Part shown: piece by piece, positions 57,543-64,000 of the stretch
How positions within the stretch are numbered: position 1 is the first letter of the stretch
Layout: the number at the start of each line of letters is the position of its first letter
Assembly: GCF_035552695.1 (NCBI RefSeq)
Contig: NZ_DASZKT010000216.1
Location: 5,436-69,435, forward strand
Direction of reading: 5' to 3'
Source of the DNA: Actinospica sp035552695
GTDB lineage: Bacteria; Actinomycetota; Actinomycetes; Streptomycetales; Catenulisporaceae
DNA: 64,000 bases
The notes under the pieces: generated by a model
Database searches by the model: none
The model's input: only the letters and a program-made list of their open reading frames with translations
What the model was told of the DNA's origin: nothing
Made by a program: the position numbers and the translations under genes

Positions 57543-59405
57543 TCACTGTGATGCACTCGACGTGCCGGAACCTGTCTCATACTGCGGGTTGGCGGTGACA
57601 CACGCGGCGCTGTTCGCACCATTCTCCTCGTAAGAGTCGCTGGGTACCGAGATCGCGGCGCTCGCGGAGTAGCTGCTGCCCGCCGTCGAGTACGTCGCCC
57701 CGGTCGTCCAGTCGGTGCCGATGGTCAGCACGAGCGTGGTTCCGGTGCCGGTCTCCTTGAGCGCCGAGGACGGCAGGTGCAGGTCGGTCGCCAGCTCGTT
57801 CGCCGCGGCGACCTCCTTGGCCGAGTAGACCAGCGTCGTCGAGGCCTGCGTCGCCGTGGCGTCGCTGCCGGAGCTGTAGACGAAGCCGTCCTGGAAGACC
57901 TGCTGCACGACCGTCTGGTGGCGGTTGGTGGTGCCGGACGCGTTGACGACGTTCACGTGCATCGGGTGGGCCCGCGCGGCGGCCTCCTCGGAGGCGTTCG
58001 GCGACGAGGACTTCGAGGCGGACGCCGAGGCCGTGGCACTGGCGCCGGCCGACCCGCTCGCCGAAGCCGACGCCGTGGCCGAGGCACTCTCCGACGCGGA
58101 GGCGGACGCGGAAGACGAGGAGCTCGAGCCGCCGGACGTCGTGAACGACTTGTCCTGCTGGATGGCCTGGAAGACCCCCTGCGCGTCGGAGGAGGCCTCG
58201 ACGCGGTCCTGGTAGCTCGGGTCGCCGGTGTCGGTGTCCTGCTGCCACGGCATCGTCAGGAAGGTGGTGCGGTCGGCGTCCACCTCGCCGAAGTCGTTGG
58301 CCAGGCTGAGCAGGGCCGTCGCGCTGTCGAGGCCGTTGTCGACGGTCGTGTACCGGGTGACGGTCTCGGCGATCGACTGCAGCTCACCGAGGTTCGTGAG
58401 CGTCGCACTGGCCTTGACCTTGCGCAGCAGCGAGGACAGGAAGATGTGCGACGCCTGCTCGCGGCCGAGGTCGGAGCCGTCGTAGAAGGCGTCCCGGGTC
58501 CGTAGGAACTGCAGCGCCTGCTTGCCCTCGACGTTGGTCGTCCCGCCGCTGATCGTCAGGCCGGAGTTCGGGTCGTGCACGGAGGCCGAGACGCAGACCG
58601 GGACGCCGCCGAGCTCGCTGGACAGGTCCACCACGCCGGAGAAGTCGAACATCATGTAGTGGTCGATGGTGATCCCGGTGAGCTTGACGTCGGTGGCCAC
58701 CTGGCAGGACGCGCCGTACTGCAGCGCGCTGTTGACCATGCCGCGGCCGCCGCCTGCGCAGTCGGGCAGGTCGGTCTCGGTGTCCCGGGGTATGGACAGC
58801 ACGGTGGCGTTGCTGCGGTCGGCGGACAGGTGCACGATCATCTCGCTGTCCGCGTTGGCGCCGGTGCCGCAGTCCCCGCCGAGGCTGCAGTCCGCGCCCG
58901 TGGACCGGGTGTCCGAGCCGATCAACAGGATGTTGATCGGCGAGCGGCCGTAGGCGTCGACCGACTCGGCGGGCTCGGTGAACCCGGCCGGGAGCAGCGC
59001 GGTGTGCTTGAGGTTCTTCGTCAGGTGCTGGATGTCCCAGGCGGCGAGGCCGAAGACGGTGGCGGCGCCGACGGCCGTGGTCGCGGTGATCGCCAGCAGC
59101 GCGATCTTGAACCGGCGACGGCGCTTGGACCGGCGGGCGCGCTGCAGCGAGCGCAGGCTCTCGGGCTCCGGCTCGACTGGCTCGGCGGGCTCGACGGACT
59201 CGGGGTCAGACTCGGACGCGGCAGGATCCGAATCGGCAGGATCGGACTCGGAGTCCGGCTCCGGCTCGGCGGGCTCGGCGTCCGGTTCCGGCCCGGCTTC
59301 CGCTGAGGGCCCGTCCGCTTCGAGCTCCGGAACCGGAACCGGTTCCGCCTCGTCAGCACCCTCATTGACTATGTGGTCCGCCATCGCCTCTTCACCCACG
59401 TCCAT
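57543..59405 (-). CDS. LytR-CpsA-Psr (LCP) family cell-wall ligase
   Basis: A 620-residue membrane enzyme attaching glycopolymers to peptidoglycan. A long acidic cytoplasmic N-terminus (Glu/Pro/Asp, residues 1-85) and a basic patch RRSKRRRRFK precede one TM helix (about 98-120). The LCP domain follows (INILLIGSDTR, ADSEMIVHLSADRSNATVLS then IPRDTE, GKQALQFLRTRD), then a Ser/Ala linker and a LytR_C domain (about residue 480-570). Start is MDVGEEAMADH or the ATG seven codons later. Confidence 0.92.
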   Translation of the reverse strand: MDVGEEAMADHIVNEGADEAEPVPVPELEADGPSAEAGPEPDAEPAEPEPDSESDPADSDPAASESDPESVEPAEPVEPEPESLRSLQRARRSKRRRRFKIALLAITATTAVGAATVFGLAAWDIQHLTKNLKHTALLPAGFTEPAESVDAYGRSPINILLIGSDTRSTGADCSLGGDCGTGANADSEMIVHLSADRSNATVLSIPRDTETDLPDCAGGGRGMVNSALQYGASCQVATDVKLTGITIDHYMMFDFSGVVDLSSELGGVPVCVSASVHDPNSGLTISGGTTNVEGKQALQFLRTRDAFYDGSDLGREQASHIFLSSLLRKVKASATLTNLGELQSIAETVTRYTTVDNGLDSATALLSLANDFGEVDADRTTFLTMPWQQDTDTGDPSYQDRVEASSDAQGVFQAIQQDKSFTTSGGSSSSSSASASASESASATASASASGSAGASATASASASKSSSPNASEEAAARAHPMHVNVVNASGTTNRHQTVVQQVFQDGFVYSSGSDATATQASTTLVYSAKEVAAANELATDLHLPSSALKETGTGTTLVLTIGTDWTTGATYSTAGSSYSASAAISVPSDSYEENGANSAACVTANPQYETGSGTSSASQ

Positions 59406-59458
59406 TGGTTCAGCCGCAGGTAGTGACGTCCGACCGAGACAGGTGGTTGCGAATTCGA

Positions 59459-59476
59459 GTTAAGAAGACCCTTAAC
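59459..59476. promoter_or_regulatory. inverted repeat upstream of LCP gene
   Basis: GTTAAG and CTTAAC flank 6 bp, in an AT-rich island between the mod operon and the LCP gene, about 54 bp before the LCP start. It could be an operator or part of the promoter. Confidence 0.35.
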
Positions 59477-59479
59477 ACG

Positions 59480-60307
59480 TTAAACGCGGGTGAAAAGCCT
59501 GTCACGCAGCACGGCGAGCAGGGTGACGGAGACGGCGAGCAGCACCAGACTGAGCACGATGGCGGACTGCGGGTCGGTCTGGAACGCGAGGTACACCGCC
59601 AGCGGCATGGTCTGCGTCGTGCCCGGGAAGTCGCCGGCGAAGGTGATGGTGGCGCCGAACTCGCCGAGCGCCCTGGCCCAGGAGAGTACGGCGCCGGCGG
59701 CGATGGCCGGAAGCAGGTCGGGCAGCGTGATCCAGCGGAAGATCTGCCAGCGGTCGGCGCCGCTGGTGGCCGCGGCCTCCTCGATGGCCGGGTCGAGCGC
59801 GTGCAGCGCGCCCTCGACCGTGATCACCAGGAAGGGCAGCGCGACGAAGGACTCGGCCACGATCACGCCGGTGGTGGTGAACGGCAGCGTGACGCCGAAC
59901 CAGCGGTCCAGGTAGATGCCGAGGATGCCGTTGCGGCCGAGGACGAGCAGCAGCGCCATGCCGCCGACCACCGGGGGCAGCACCAGCGGCACGGTGACCA
60001 GGGCGCGGGCCACGCCGCGCCCCGGCATGTCGGTGCGCGCCAGCAGCCAGGCCAGCGGCACCCCGAGCACGAGGCTCACCCCGGTGGCCGCGGTCGCGCA
60101 CTCCAGTGAGAGCCGCAGCGCCGTCCATGTGTCGGTGCCGGCGAGCTCCCCGGACAGGCTCCGCCAGGGCGTGCGCACCAGCAGGCCGATGACCGGCAGC
60201 GTCAGGAAGGCGAGGCCGAGCAGCGAGGGTGCCAGCAGGGCGATCGGGGCGCGGCCCTGCTTGAGCCGGCGCCCCGACCGCCTCACTCCGCCGCGCTGAT
60301 CCGTCAC
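59480..60307 (-). CDS. modB: molybdate ABC transporter permease
   Basis: A 275-residue permease with about six helices and the EAA loop EEAAATSGADRWQIFRWITLP, which contacts the ATPase. GVIVAESFVALPFLVITVEGAL and FGATITFAGDFPG are ModB-typical. The start overlaps the modA stop (ATGA). No modC gene follows; the next gene is the LCP ligase. The ATPase must be encoded elsewhere or another permease's ATPase is used. Confidence 0.9.
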   Translation of the reverse strand: MTDQRGGVRRSGRRLKQGRAPIALLAPSLLGLAFLTLPVIGLLVRTPWRSLSGELAGTDTWTALRLSLECATAATGVSLVLGVPLAWLLARTDMPGRGVARALVTVPLVLPPVVGGMALLLVLGRNGILGIYLDRWFGVTLPFTTTGVIVAESFVALPFLVITVEGALHALDPAIEEAAATSGADRWQIFRWITLPDLLPAIAAGAVLSWARALGEFGATITFAGDFPGTTQTMPLAVYLAFQTDPQSAIVLSLVLLAVSVTLLAVLRDRLFTRV

Positions 60308-61134
60308 GGAGCCTGGAATCCGGCCTTGAGCAGGACCTGCTCGCTGGAGGAGGAGAGGATGAACGAGACGAAGGCCTGCGCCACCGCCGTGTTCGTCGCT
60401 CCCTTGAGCACGTCGATCGGGTACGAGTTGACCGCGTCCGAGGCGGTGGAGAAGACCACGCCGTCCACCTTGCCGTCCGCGCCGAGGATGTCGCTGTGGT
60501 AGACCAGCGCCGCGTCCACCTCGCCGAGTTCGACCTTCGTCAGGGCGCTGGTGACCTCGGTCTCGTAGGTGACCGGGGTCAGCGAGACCTCGGCCGCGGC
60601 CAGCGCCTTGACGGCCGCGGAGCCGCAGGGCACGGTCTTGGCGCAGAGCGCGACCTTGAGCCCGGGCTTGGTCAGGTCGGACAGGGTCTTGATGTTCTTC
60701 GGGTTGCCCGGGGAGACCGCGATCTCCAGGGTGTTCTTCACGAAGACGGTCGGGGTGCCGGTGGTGTCCCCGGCCTGCTGGACGGTCTGCATGGTGCTCT
60801 GGTTGGCCGAGGCGAACACGTCGGCCGGGGCGCCCTGGGTGATCTGCGCGGCGAGGGTGTCGCTGCCGCCGAAGGAGAACTTCACCGCGGTGCCCGGATG
60901 TTCCTTCTCGAAGGCGCCCGCGAGGCTGGTGAAGGTCTTCTGCAGCGAGGCCGCGGCGAACACGGTGATGCTACCGGACAGCGCCTGACTGCTGCCGGAG
61001 GCTGAACTCGAGGCCGCGGTGCCGCCCGAGGAGGACGAGGAGCAGCCGGCCAGCGCGCCGCCGGCGAGCGCCATCACGGCCACCGCCGCGATCGGGCGGG
61101 CCGGGCGGAGCGGGCGGGGGGTGAGGGCAGACAT
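60304..61134 (-). CDS. modA: molybdate-binding lipoprotein
   Basis: A 276-residue periplasmic-type binding protein with a lipobox LAGGALAGC and a Ser-rich spacer. The ModA core includes ITVFAAASLQKTFTSLAGAF, FSFGGSDTLAAQITQGAPADVFASA and EVDAALVYHSDILGA. It captures molybdate or tungstate outside the membrane and delivers it to ModB. One-base overlap (TGATG) with the regulator gene upstream; four-base overlap with modB. Confidence 0.93.
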   Translation of the reverse strand: MSALTPRPLRPARPIAAVAVMALAGGALAGCSSSSSGGTAASSSASGSSQALSGSITVFAAASLQKTFTSLAGAFEKEHPGTAVKFSFGGSDTLAAQITQGAPADVFASANQSTMQTVQQAGDTTGTPTVFVKNTLEIAVSPGNPKNIKTLSDLTKPGLKVALCAKTVPCGSAAVKALAAAEVSLTPVTYETEVTSALTKVELGEVDAALVYHSDILGADGKVDGVVFSTASDAVNSYPIDVLKGATNTAVAQAFVSFILSSSSEQVLLKAGFQAP

Positions 61135-61556
61135 CAGGGTTCGATCCGTTCCACGAGGACGTTGGTGGACTTGACGACGGCGACCGAGAGCACGCCGGGC
61201 TCGAGACCCAGCTCGTCCGCCGCCTCCCGGCTCATCAGCGAGACGATCTTGTGCGGCCCGGACTGGATCTCGACCTGGGCCATCACCCCGTCCCGCACGA
61301 CCCGGGTGACGATCCCGCGCATCCGATTGCGGGCCGAGGAGACGGCGCCGTAGCGCTCGCGCATCTCGGTGTCCGCGAAGGTCGCCGCGAAGGCGGCCAG
61401 GTCGGGGCCCGCGATGGTGCGGTGTCCGCCGCTCTCCCCTCCTCGATCGGCGGGCAGGCGGCCCGCGTCGATCCAGCGCCGGACGGTGTCCGGGCTGACT
61501 CCGAGCAACTCGGCGGCCTCGCCGATCCGGAAAGCTCGTGTTTGCGTCACAGTCAC
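61134..61556 (-). CDS. HTH-TOBE (MerR-like HTH plus Mop) molybdate-responsive protein
   Basis: A 140-residue protein: an excisionase/MerR-type HTH (FRIGEAAELLGVSPDTVRRW, then IDAGRLPADRGGESGGHR) and a C-terminal single TOBE/Mop domain (SARNRMRGIVTRVVRDGVMA through LVERIEP), which binds molybdate in such proteins. It heads the modAB operon and probably regulates it. This differs from the ModE architecture of a winged HTH and two Mop domains, but is common in actinobacteria. GTG start. Confidence 0.85.
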   Translation of the reverse strand: MTVTQTRAFRIGEAAELLGVSPDTVRRWIDAGRLPADRGGESGGHRTIAGPDLAAFAATFADTEMRERYGAVSSARNRMRGIVTRVVRDGVMAQVEIQSGPHKIVSLMSREAADELGLEPGVLSVAVVKSTNVLVERIEP

Positions 61557-61711
61557 CCAGACTAGTGCCGCAGTTGCAAGTCATCTCGACGATAATCCAC
61601 GCAATTGCTGGCCGTTACTCATTCGATACCGGTCCGTATGCGCACCGTATGACGTGGGACCAAACCAGTGGACGGGCGGGCCGCGGCCGAGGATCATGGC
61701 CGCTCGTGACC

Positions 61712-62869
61712 ATGACCGAGAACGGGACCGCGGCCACCCGCGACCTGCTGCGCGAAATCGCCGAGGGGAAGTCCTTCCTCGGCGAGTCCGCGCTGCCCGG
61801 CGGGCGCGGGTCGTGGTTCGACTGGGGCTCGGTGGACGACGATGTCGACGTCGTCACGATCTGCCAGTTCCTGTTCCTCGCCGCGTTCGCGGAGGGCCGC
61901 GAGCCGCACGCCCACGTGGTCAAGGTCGCGGCGTTCAAGCCGGGTCCGTGGCGGCTGCCGGAGGGCGCGAAGCTGCTGCGCGAGGCCAGGACCGGCCAGC
62001 GCGTGCTGTACGCGGCGGGCGAGGGCTGGAGCATGTTCGTGCACCGCTACTACCCCGGCCACGGCGAGGTGACGGTGACCGCGCGGGACCAGCGGACCGC
62101 GCTCAGGATCGGCCAGCAGGCCGCGCGGCTGGTGCGGCGCAAGGTCAAGGAGCGCGACGACCGGGTCAGCCTCGGCTTCTGGCACGCCACGGCGAACGGC
62201 GCGGTCAACCAGGAGCGGGCGATCGAGGCCCAGGACTGGACGGAGCTGCGGCGCAACTACTCGGCGCCGGTGGCCGGCCAGTTCGAGCGGCTGATGGAGC
62301 TCAAGCCCGCGGACGTGAGCGGCAAGCTGATCCTGCTGCACGGACCGCCAGGCACCGGCAAGACGACGGCGCTGCGCGCGCTCGGCCGGGCGTGGCGCTC
62401 GTGGTGCCGCACGGACTGCGTGCTCGACCCGGAGCGGCTGCTGAGCGAGCCCGGCTACCTGCTCGAGGTCGTGATGGGCGAGGGGCAGCAGGACCGGCGC
62501 TGGCGGCTGCTCATCCTCGAGGACTGCGACGAGCTGATCCGCGGCGAGGCCAAGCAAACCGCGGGCCAGGCGCTGTCCCGGCTGCTGAACCTGACGGACG
62601 GCCTGCTCGGCCAGGGCCAGAACATCCTGGTGGCGATCACCACCAACGAGCCGCTCGGCCGGCTGCACCCGGCCGTCGTCCGCCCGGGCCGCTGCCTCGC
62701 GCAGATCGAGGTGGGCCCGCTGAGCGCGGGCGAGGCCGCCGAGTGGCTGGGCGTCGGCGAGACCGTACCCGTGCGCGGCCTGACCCTGGCGGAGCTCTAC
62801 GCGCTCAAGGCCGGGCGCGAGGGGCTCGGCACGATCACCGCCGAGCCCTCGACCGGGCAGTACCTCTGA
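61712..62869 (+). CDS. AAA ATPase with DUF5925 N-terminal domain
   Basis: A 385-residue ATPase: DUF5925 domain in the first 190 residues (VDDDVDVVTICQFLFLAAFA, FKPGPWRLPEGAKLLREART), then an AAA core with Walker A LLHGPPGTGKTTALRAL, Walker B RLLILEDCDELIR and sensor AITTNEPLGRLHPAVVRPGRC. Common in streptomycetes, function unknown. The start is uncertain: MTENGTAATRD is used; GTG 61706 and ATG 61649 are possible. Converges with the lipoprotein gene. Confidence 0.82.
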   Translation: MTENGTAATRDLLREIAEGKSFLGESALPGGRGSWFDWGSVDDDVDVVTICQFLFLAAFAEGREPHAHVVKVAAFKPGPWRLPEGAKLLREARTGQRVLYAAGEGWSMFVHRYYPGHGEVTVTARDQRTALRIGQQAARLVRRKVKERDDRVSLGFWHATANGAVNQERAIEAQDWTELRRNYSAPVAGQFERLMELKPADVSGKLILLHGPPGTGKTTALRALGRAWRSWCRTDCVLDPERLLSEPGYLLEVVMGEGQQDRRWRLLILEDCDELIRGEAKQTAGQALSRLLNLTDGLLGQGQNILVAITTNEPLGRLHPAVVRPGRCLAQIEVGPLSAGEAAEWLGVGETVPVRGLTLAELYALKAGREGLGTITAEPSTGQYL

Positions 62870-62894
62870 CGCGCCGTCAGGCGGCTCAGACGGG

Positions 62895-63413
62895 TCAGGC
62901 GGGCATGTAGAGCGTCGTGCCGCAGTCCTTGGCGACGACCGCCGCGGCCCCCTTGACCGTGGCCAGGTACTGCCTCGGCGACATGGTCTGGCCGGGATCG
63001 TTGTTCACGTCGCCGGCGGACCCCGCGAGGACGTCCACGTCGCGGGCCAGCTGCAACTCCCGGTTGCCGGTGAGCGAGCCGTACAGCCCGGTGCTCACCC
63101 GGACGTACGCGGGGTTGTCGAACCGGTAGATCTGGATCTCGCGTCCGCTGGTGAGCCGCTTGGTGATCACGCTGTAGCCGGCGTTCGGGACGAACTTGGC
63201 CCACGCGGACTCGACCTTCGCGCAGATCGCGCCGTGCACGGCGGCGCTGTTCACCGCGGACCCGGTCGCCGTGGCGATCGCTGGTGCCGCGGCGTTCGTC
63301 GTATCGCCGCATCCGGCCAGCGCGAGTACGGCCGGCAGCGTCAACGCCGCCAGCACCACCCGCGCGGGGCGGCGGAGCGGACGTGCTGATGCGAGTGCAG
63401 TGCCCTGAGACAC
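62895..63413 (-). CDS. putative lipoprotein
   Basis: A 172-residue exported lipoprotein with lipobox VLALAGC after a twin-Arg-containing signal peptide. The mature part has two cysteines (AICAKVE and AKDCGTT) that could pair, and reads AWAKFVPNAGYSVITKRLTS then GREIQIYRF. I do not recognise a family. GTG start with GAAGGGA 5-6 nt upstream. Divergent from the integrase; 68 bp separate the starts. Confidence 0.75.
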   Translation of the reverse strand: MSQGTALASARPLRRPARVVLAALTLPAVLALAGCGDTTNAAAPAIATATGSAVNSAAVHGAICAKVESAWAKFVPNAGYSVITKRLTSGREIQIYRFDNPAYVRVSTGLYGSLTGNRELQLARDVDVLAGSAGDVNNDPGQTMSPRQYLATVKGAAAVVAKDCGTTLYMPA

Positions 63414-63442
63414 GGTAGTCCCTTCTACTTCCCCTGCAGGAG

Positions 63443-63471
63443 CCGTCTCTAAATACATGGCAGCGAGACGG
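63443..63471. promoter_or_regulatory. inverted repeat upstream of integrase, possible att or promoter site
   Basis: CCGTCTC (63443-63449) and GAGACGG (63465-63471) flank a 15-bp AT-rich centre, 11 bp before the integrase ATG. Serine integrase attachment sites are imperfect inverted repeats of this size and commonly lie beside the integrase gene, but an operator or promoter is equally possible. Confidence 0.4.
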
Positions 63472-63481
63472 AGACCGGGGA

Positions 63482-64000
63482 ATGATAGATCGCGTGCTGG
63501 TCACAGACTACGACGGATGCGGCAAGTGCTTGGTTGGCGTCCGCCGACTGTCCCGAACGACTGACAAGACTAGCCCCCCGGAAAAGCAACAAGACCAGGT
63601 GATCAGTGCCGTCGAGGCCGTAGGCGGTCACATCATCGCATGGGCCGACGACTGGGAAGTCTCGGGCGCCATGAACCCGCTCGACCGGCCGAAGCTCGGC
63701 CCGTGGCTGCGCGGCGAGATGGGTCCGTACGACGGCATCGCGGGCGCGGCAGTCGACCGGATCGGACGCAACCAGCTCGACGTCTTGGCCACCGGCCAGA
63801 TGATGAAGGTGTCGGGCCGCTTGCTCGTGACCTACGGGCACGATGGCCCGTGGGACCTCAGCGACGACTCTGACGAACTGCGGTTCTCGATGGAGTCCCT
63901 GGGAGCACAGATGGAGCTGAGGGCGATCCAGCGGCGAAACAGGCAGACGGCCCACCAGATGCGCGACGCCGGACGCCCACGGGGCAAGGCGGCATACGGC
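63482..64000 (+). CDS. large serine recombinase (integrase), N-terminal part, cut by window edge
   Basis: The first 173 codons of a resolvase/invertase-family recombinase. Catalytic Ser24 is in GVRRLSRTTDKT; GGHIIAWADDWEVSGAMNPL, GIAGAAVDRIGRN and MESLGAQMELRAIQRRNRQT follow, and GRPRGKAAYG marks the end of the catalytic domain and start of the recombinase domain typical of phage and integrative-element integrases. The frame is open to the window edge. GGGGA precedes the ATG. It probably marks the left end of an integrated element. Confidence 0.85.
   Translation, partial: MIDRVLVTDYDGCGKCLVGVRRLSRTTDKTSPPEKQQDQVISAVEAVGGHIIAWADDWEVSGAMNPLDRPKLGPWLRGEMGPYDGIAGAAVDRIGRNQLDVLATGQMMKVSGRLLVTYGHDGPWDLSDDSDELRFSMESLGAQMELRAIQRRNRQTAHQMRDAGRPRGKAAYG

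Overview
The window is 64 kb of GC-rich actinobacterial chromosome with frequent GTG starts and tightly packed genes. The block infC-rpmI-rplT, TrmH-type methyltransferase, PAS kinase, pheST and argCJBD, with DUF1844 and SseB-like genes beyond infC, matches the arrangement I know from streptomycetes. Other signs agree: an HspR-type box before lon, mycothiol-transferase-like, DUF5925 and DUF6191 proteins, and many start codons only 6-8 nt after a TANNNT -10 element (leaderless mRNAs). A streptomycete relative, possibly Catenulispora- or Actinospica-like, is a reasonable guess; the genus cannot be fixed from this window.

Layout. 1-4.0 kb: argCJBD (argD cut by the left edge), read leftward. 4.1-6.6 kb: a beheaded TetR gene, a doubtful small ORF, and an ABC-F ATPase with a possible attenuating leader peptide. 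6.7-14.2 kb: pheT, pheS, a PAS histidine kinase, an rRNA methyltransferase, rplT, rpmI and infC (AUC start, attenuator-like leader). 14.6-17.9 kb: DUF1844 protein, SseB-domain protein, a mycosin-like membrane protease and its one-TM partner. 18.0-23.0 kb: amino acid deaminase/aldolase, GT-C glycosyltransferase, 5'-3' exonuclease and its frameshifted partial copy, and a sigma-factor-like scrap. 23.0-31.6 kb: DinB protein, polyprenyl diphosphate synthase, UbiA-like protein and methyltransferase (isoprenoid/quinone-like set), ABM protein, phosphatase, trmB, PadR, ung, kynU and kynA.

31.7-39.3 kb: an Lrp regulator, a tiny secreted CxxCH protein beside a phosphoesterase, a DHA2 drug exporter, an unknown protein and an ABC-2 exporter (two permeases and an ATPase). 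39.5-49.9 kb: a TM protein, then an NAD/ADP-ribose flavoured run (ADP-ribosylglycohydrolase, sirtuin, Nudix) mixed with an AraC/DJ-1 pair, pentapeptide-repeat protein, PLP decarboxylase, Ser/Thr kinase, M48 protease and SMI1-like protein. 50.0-51.2 kb: two 27-bp inverted repeats enclose a GNAT gene and a transposase tail. 51.3-64 kb: lon with its HAIR box, DUF6191 protein, tandem secreted PLD-like enzymes, an anti-sigma-like ATPase, an LCP cell-wall ligase, a mod operon without modC, a DUF5925 AAA ATPase, a lipoprotein, and the start of a large serine recombinase running off the right edge, which suggests an integrated element begins there.

Most of the window is core chromosome. I found no CRISPR array, rRNA or replication origin, and noticed no tRNA by eye. 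No complete unknown defence or biosynthetic system is visible. The least ordinary items are the infC leader, the ABC-F leader ORF, the CxxCH peptide/phosphoesterase pair, the 1.14-kb inverted-repeat element and the integrase edge.
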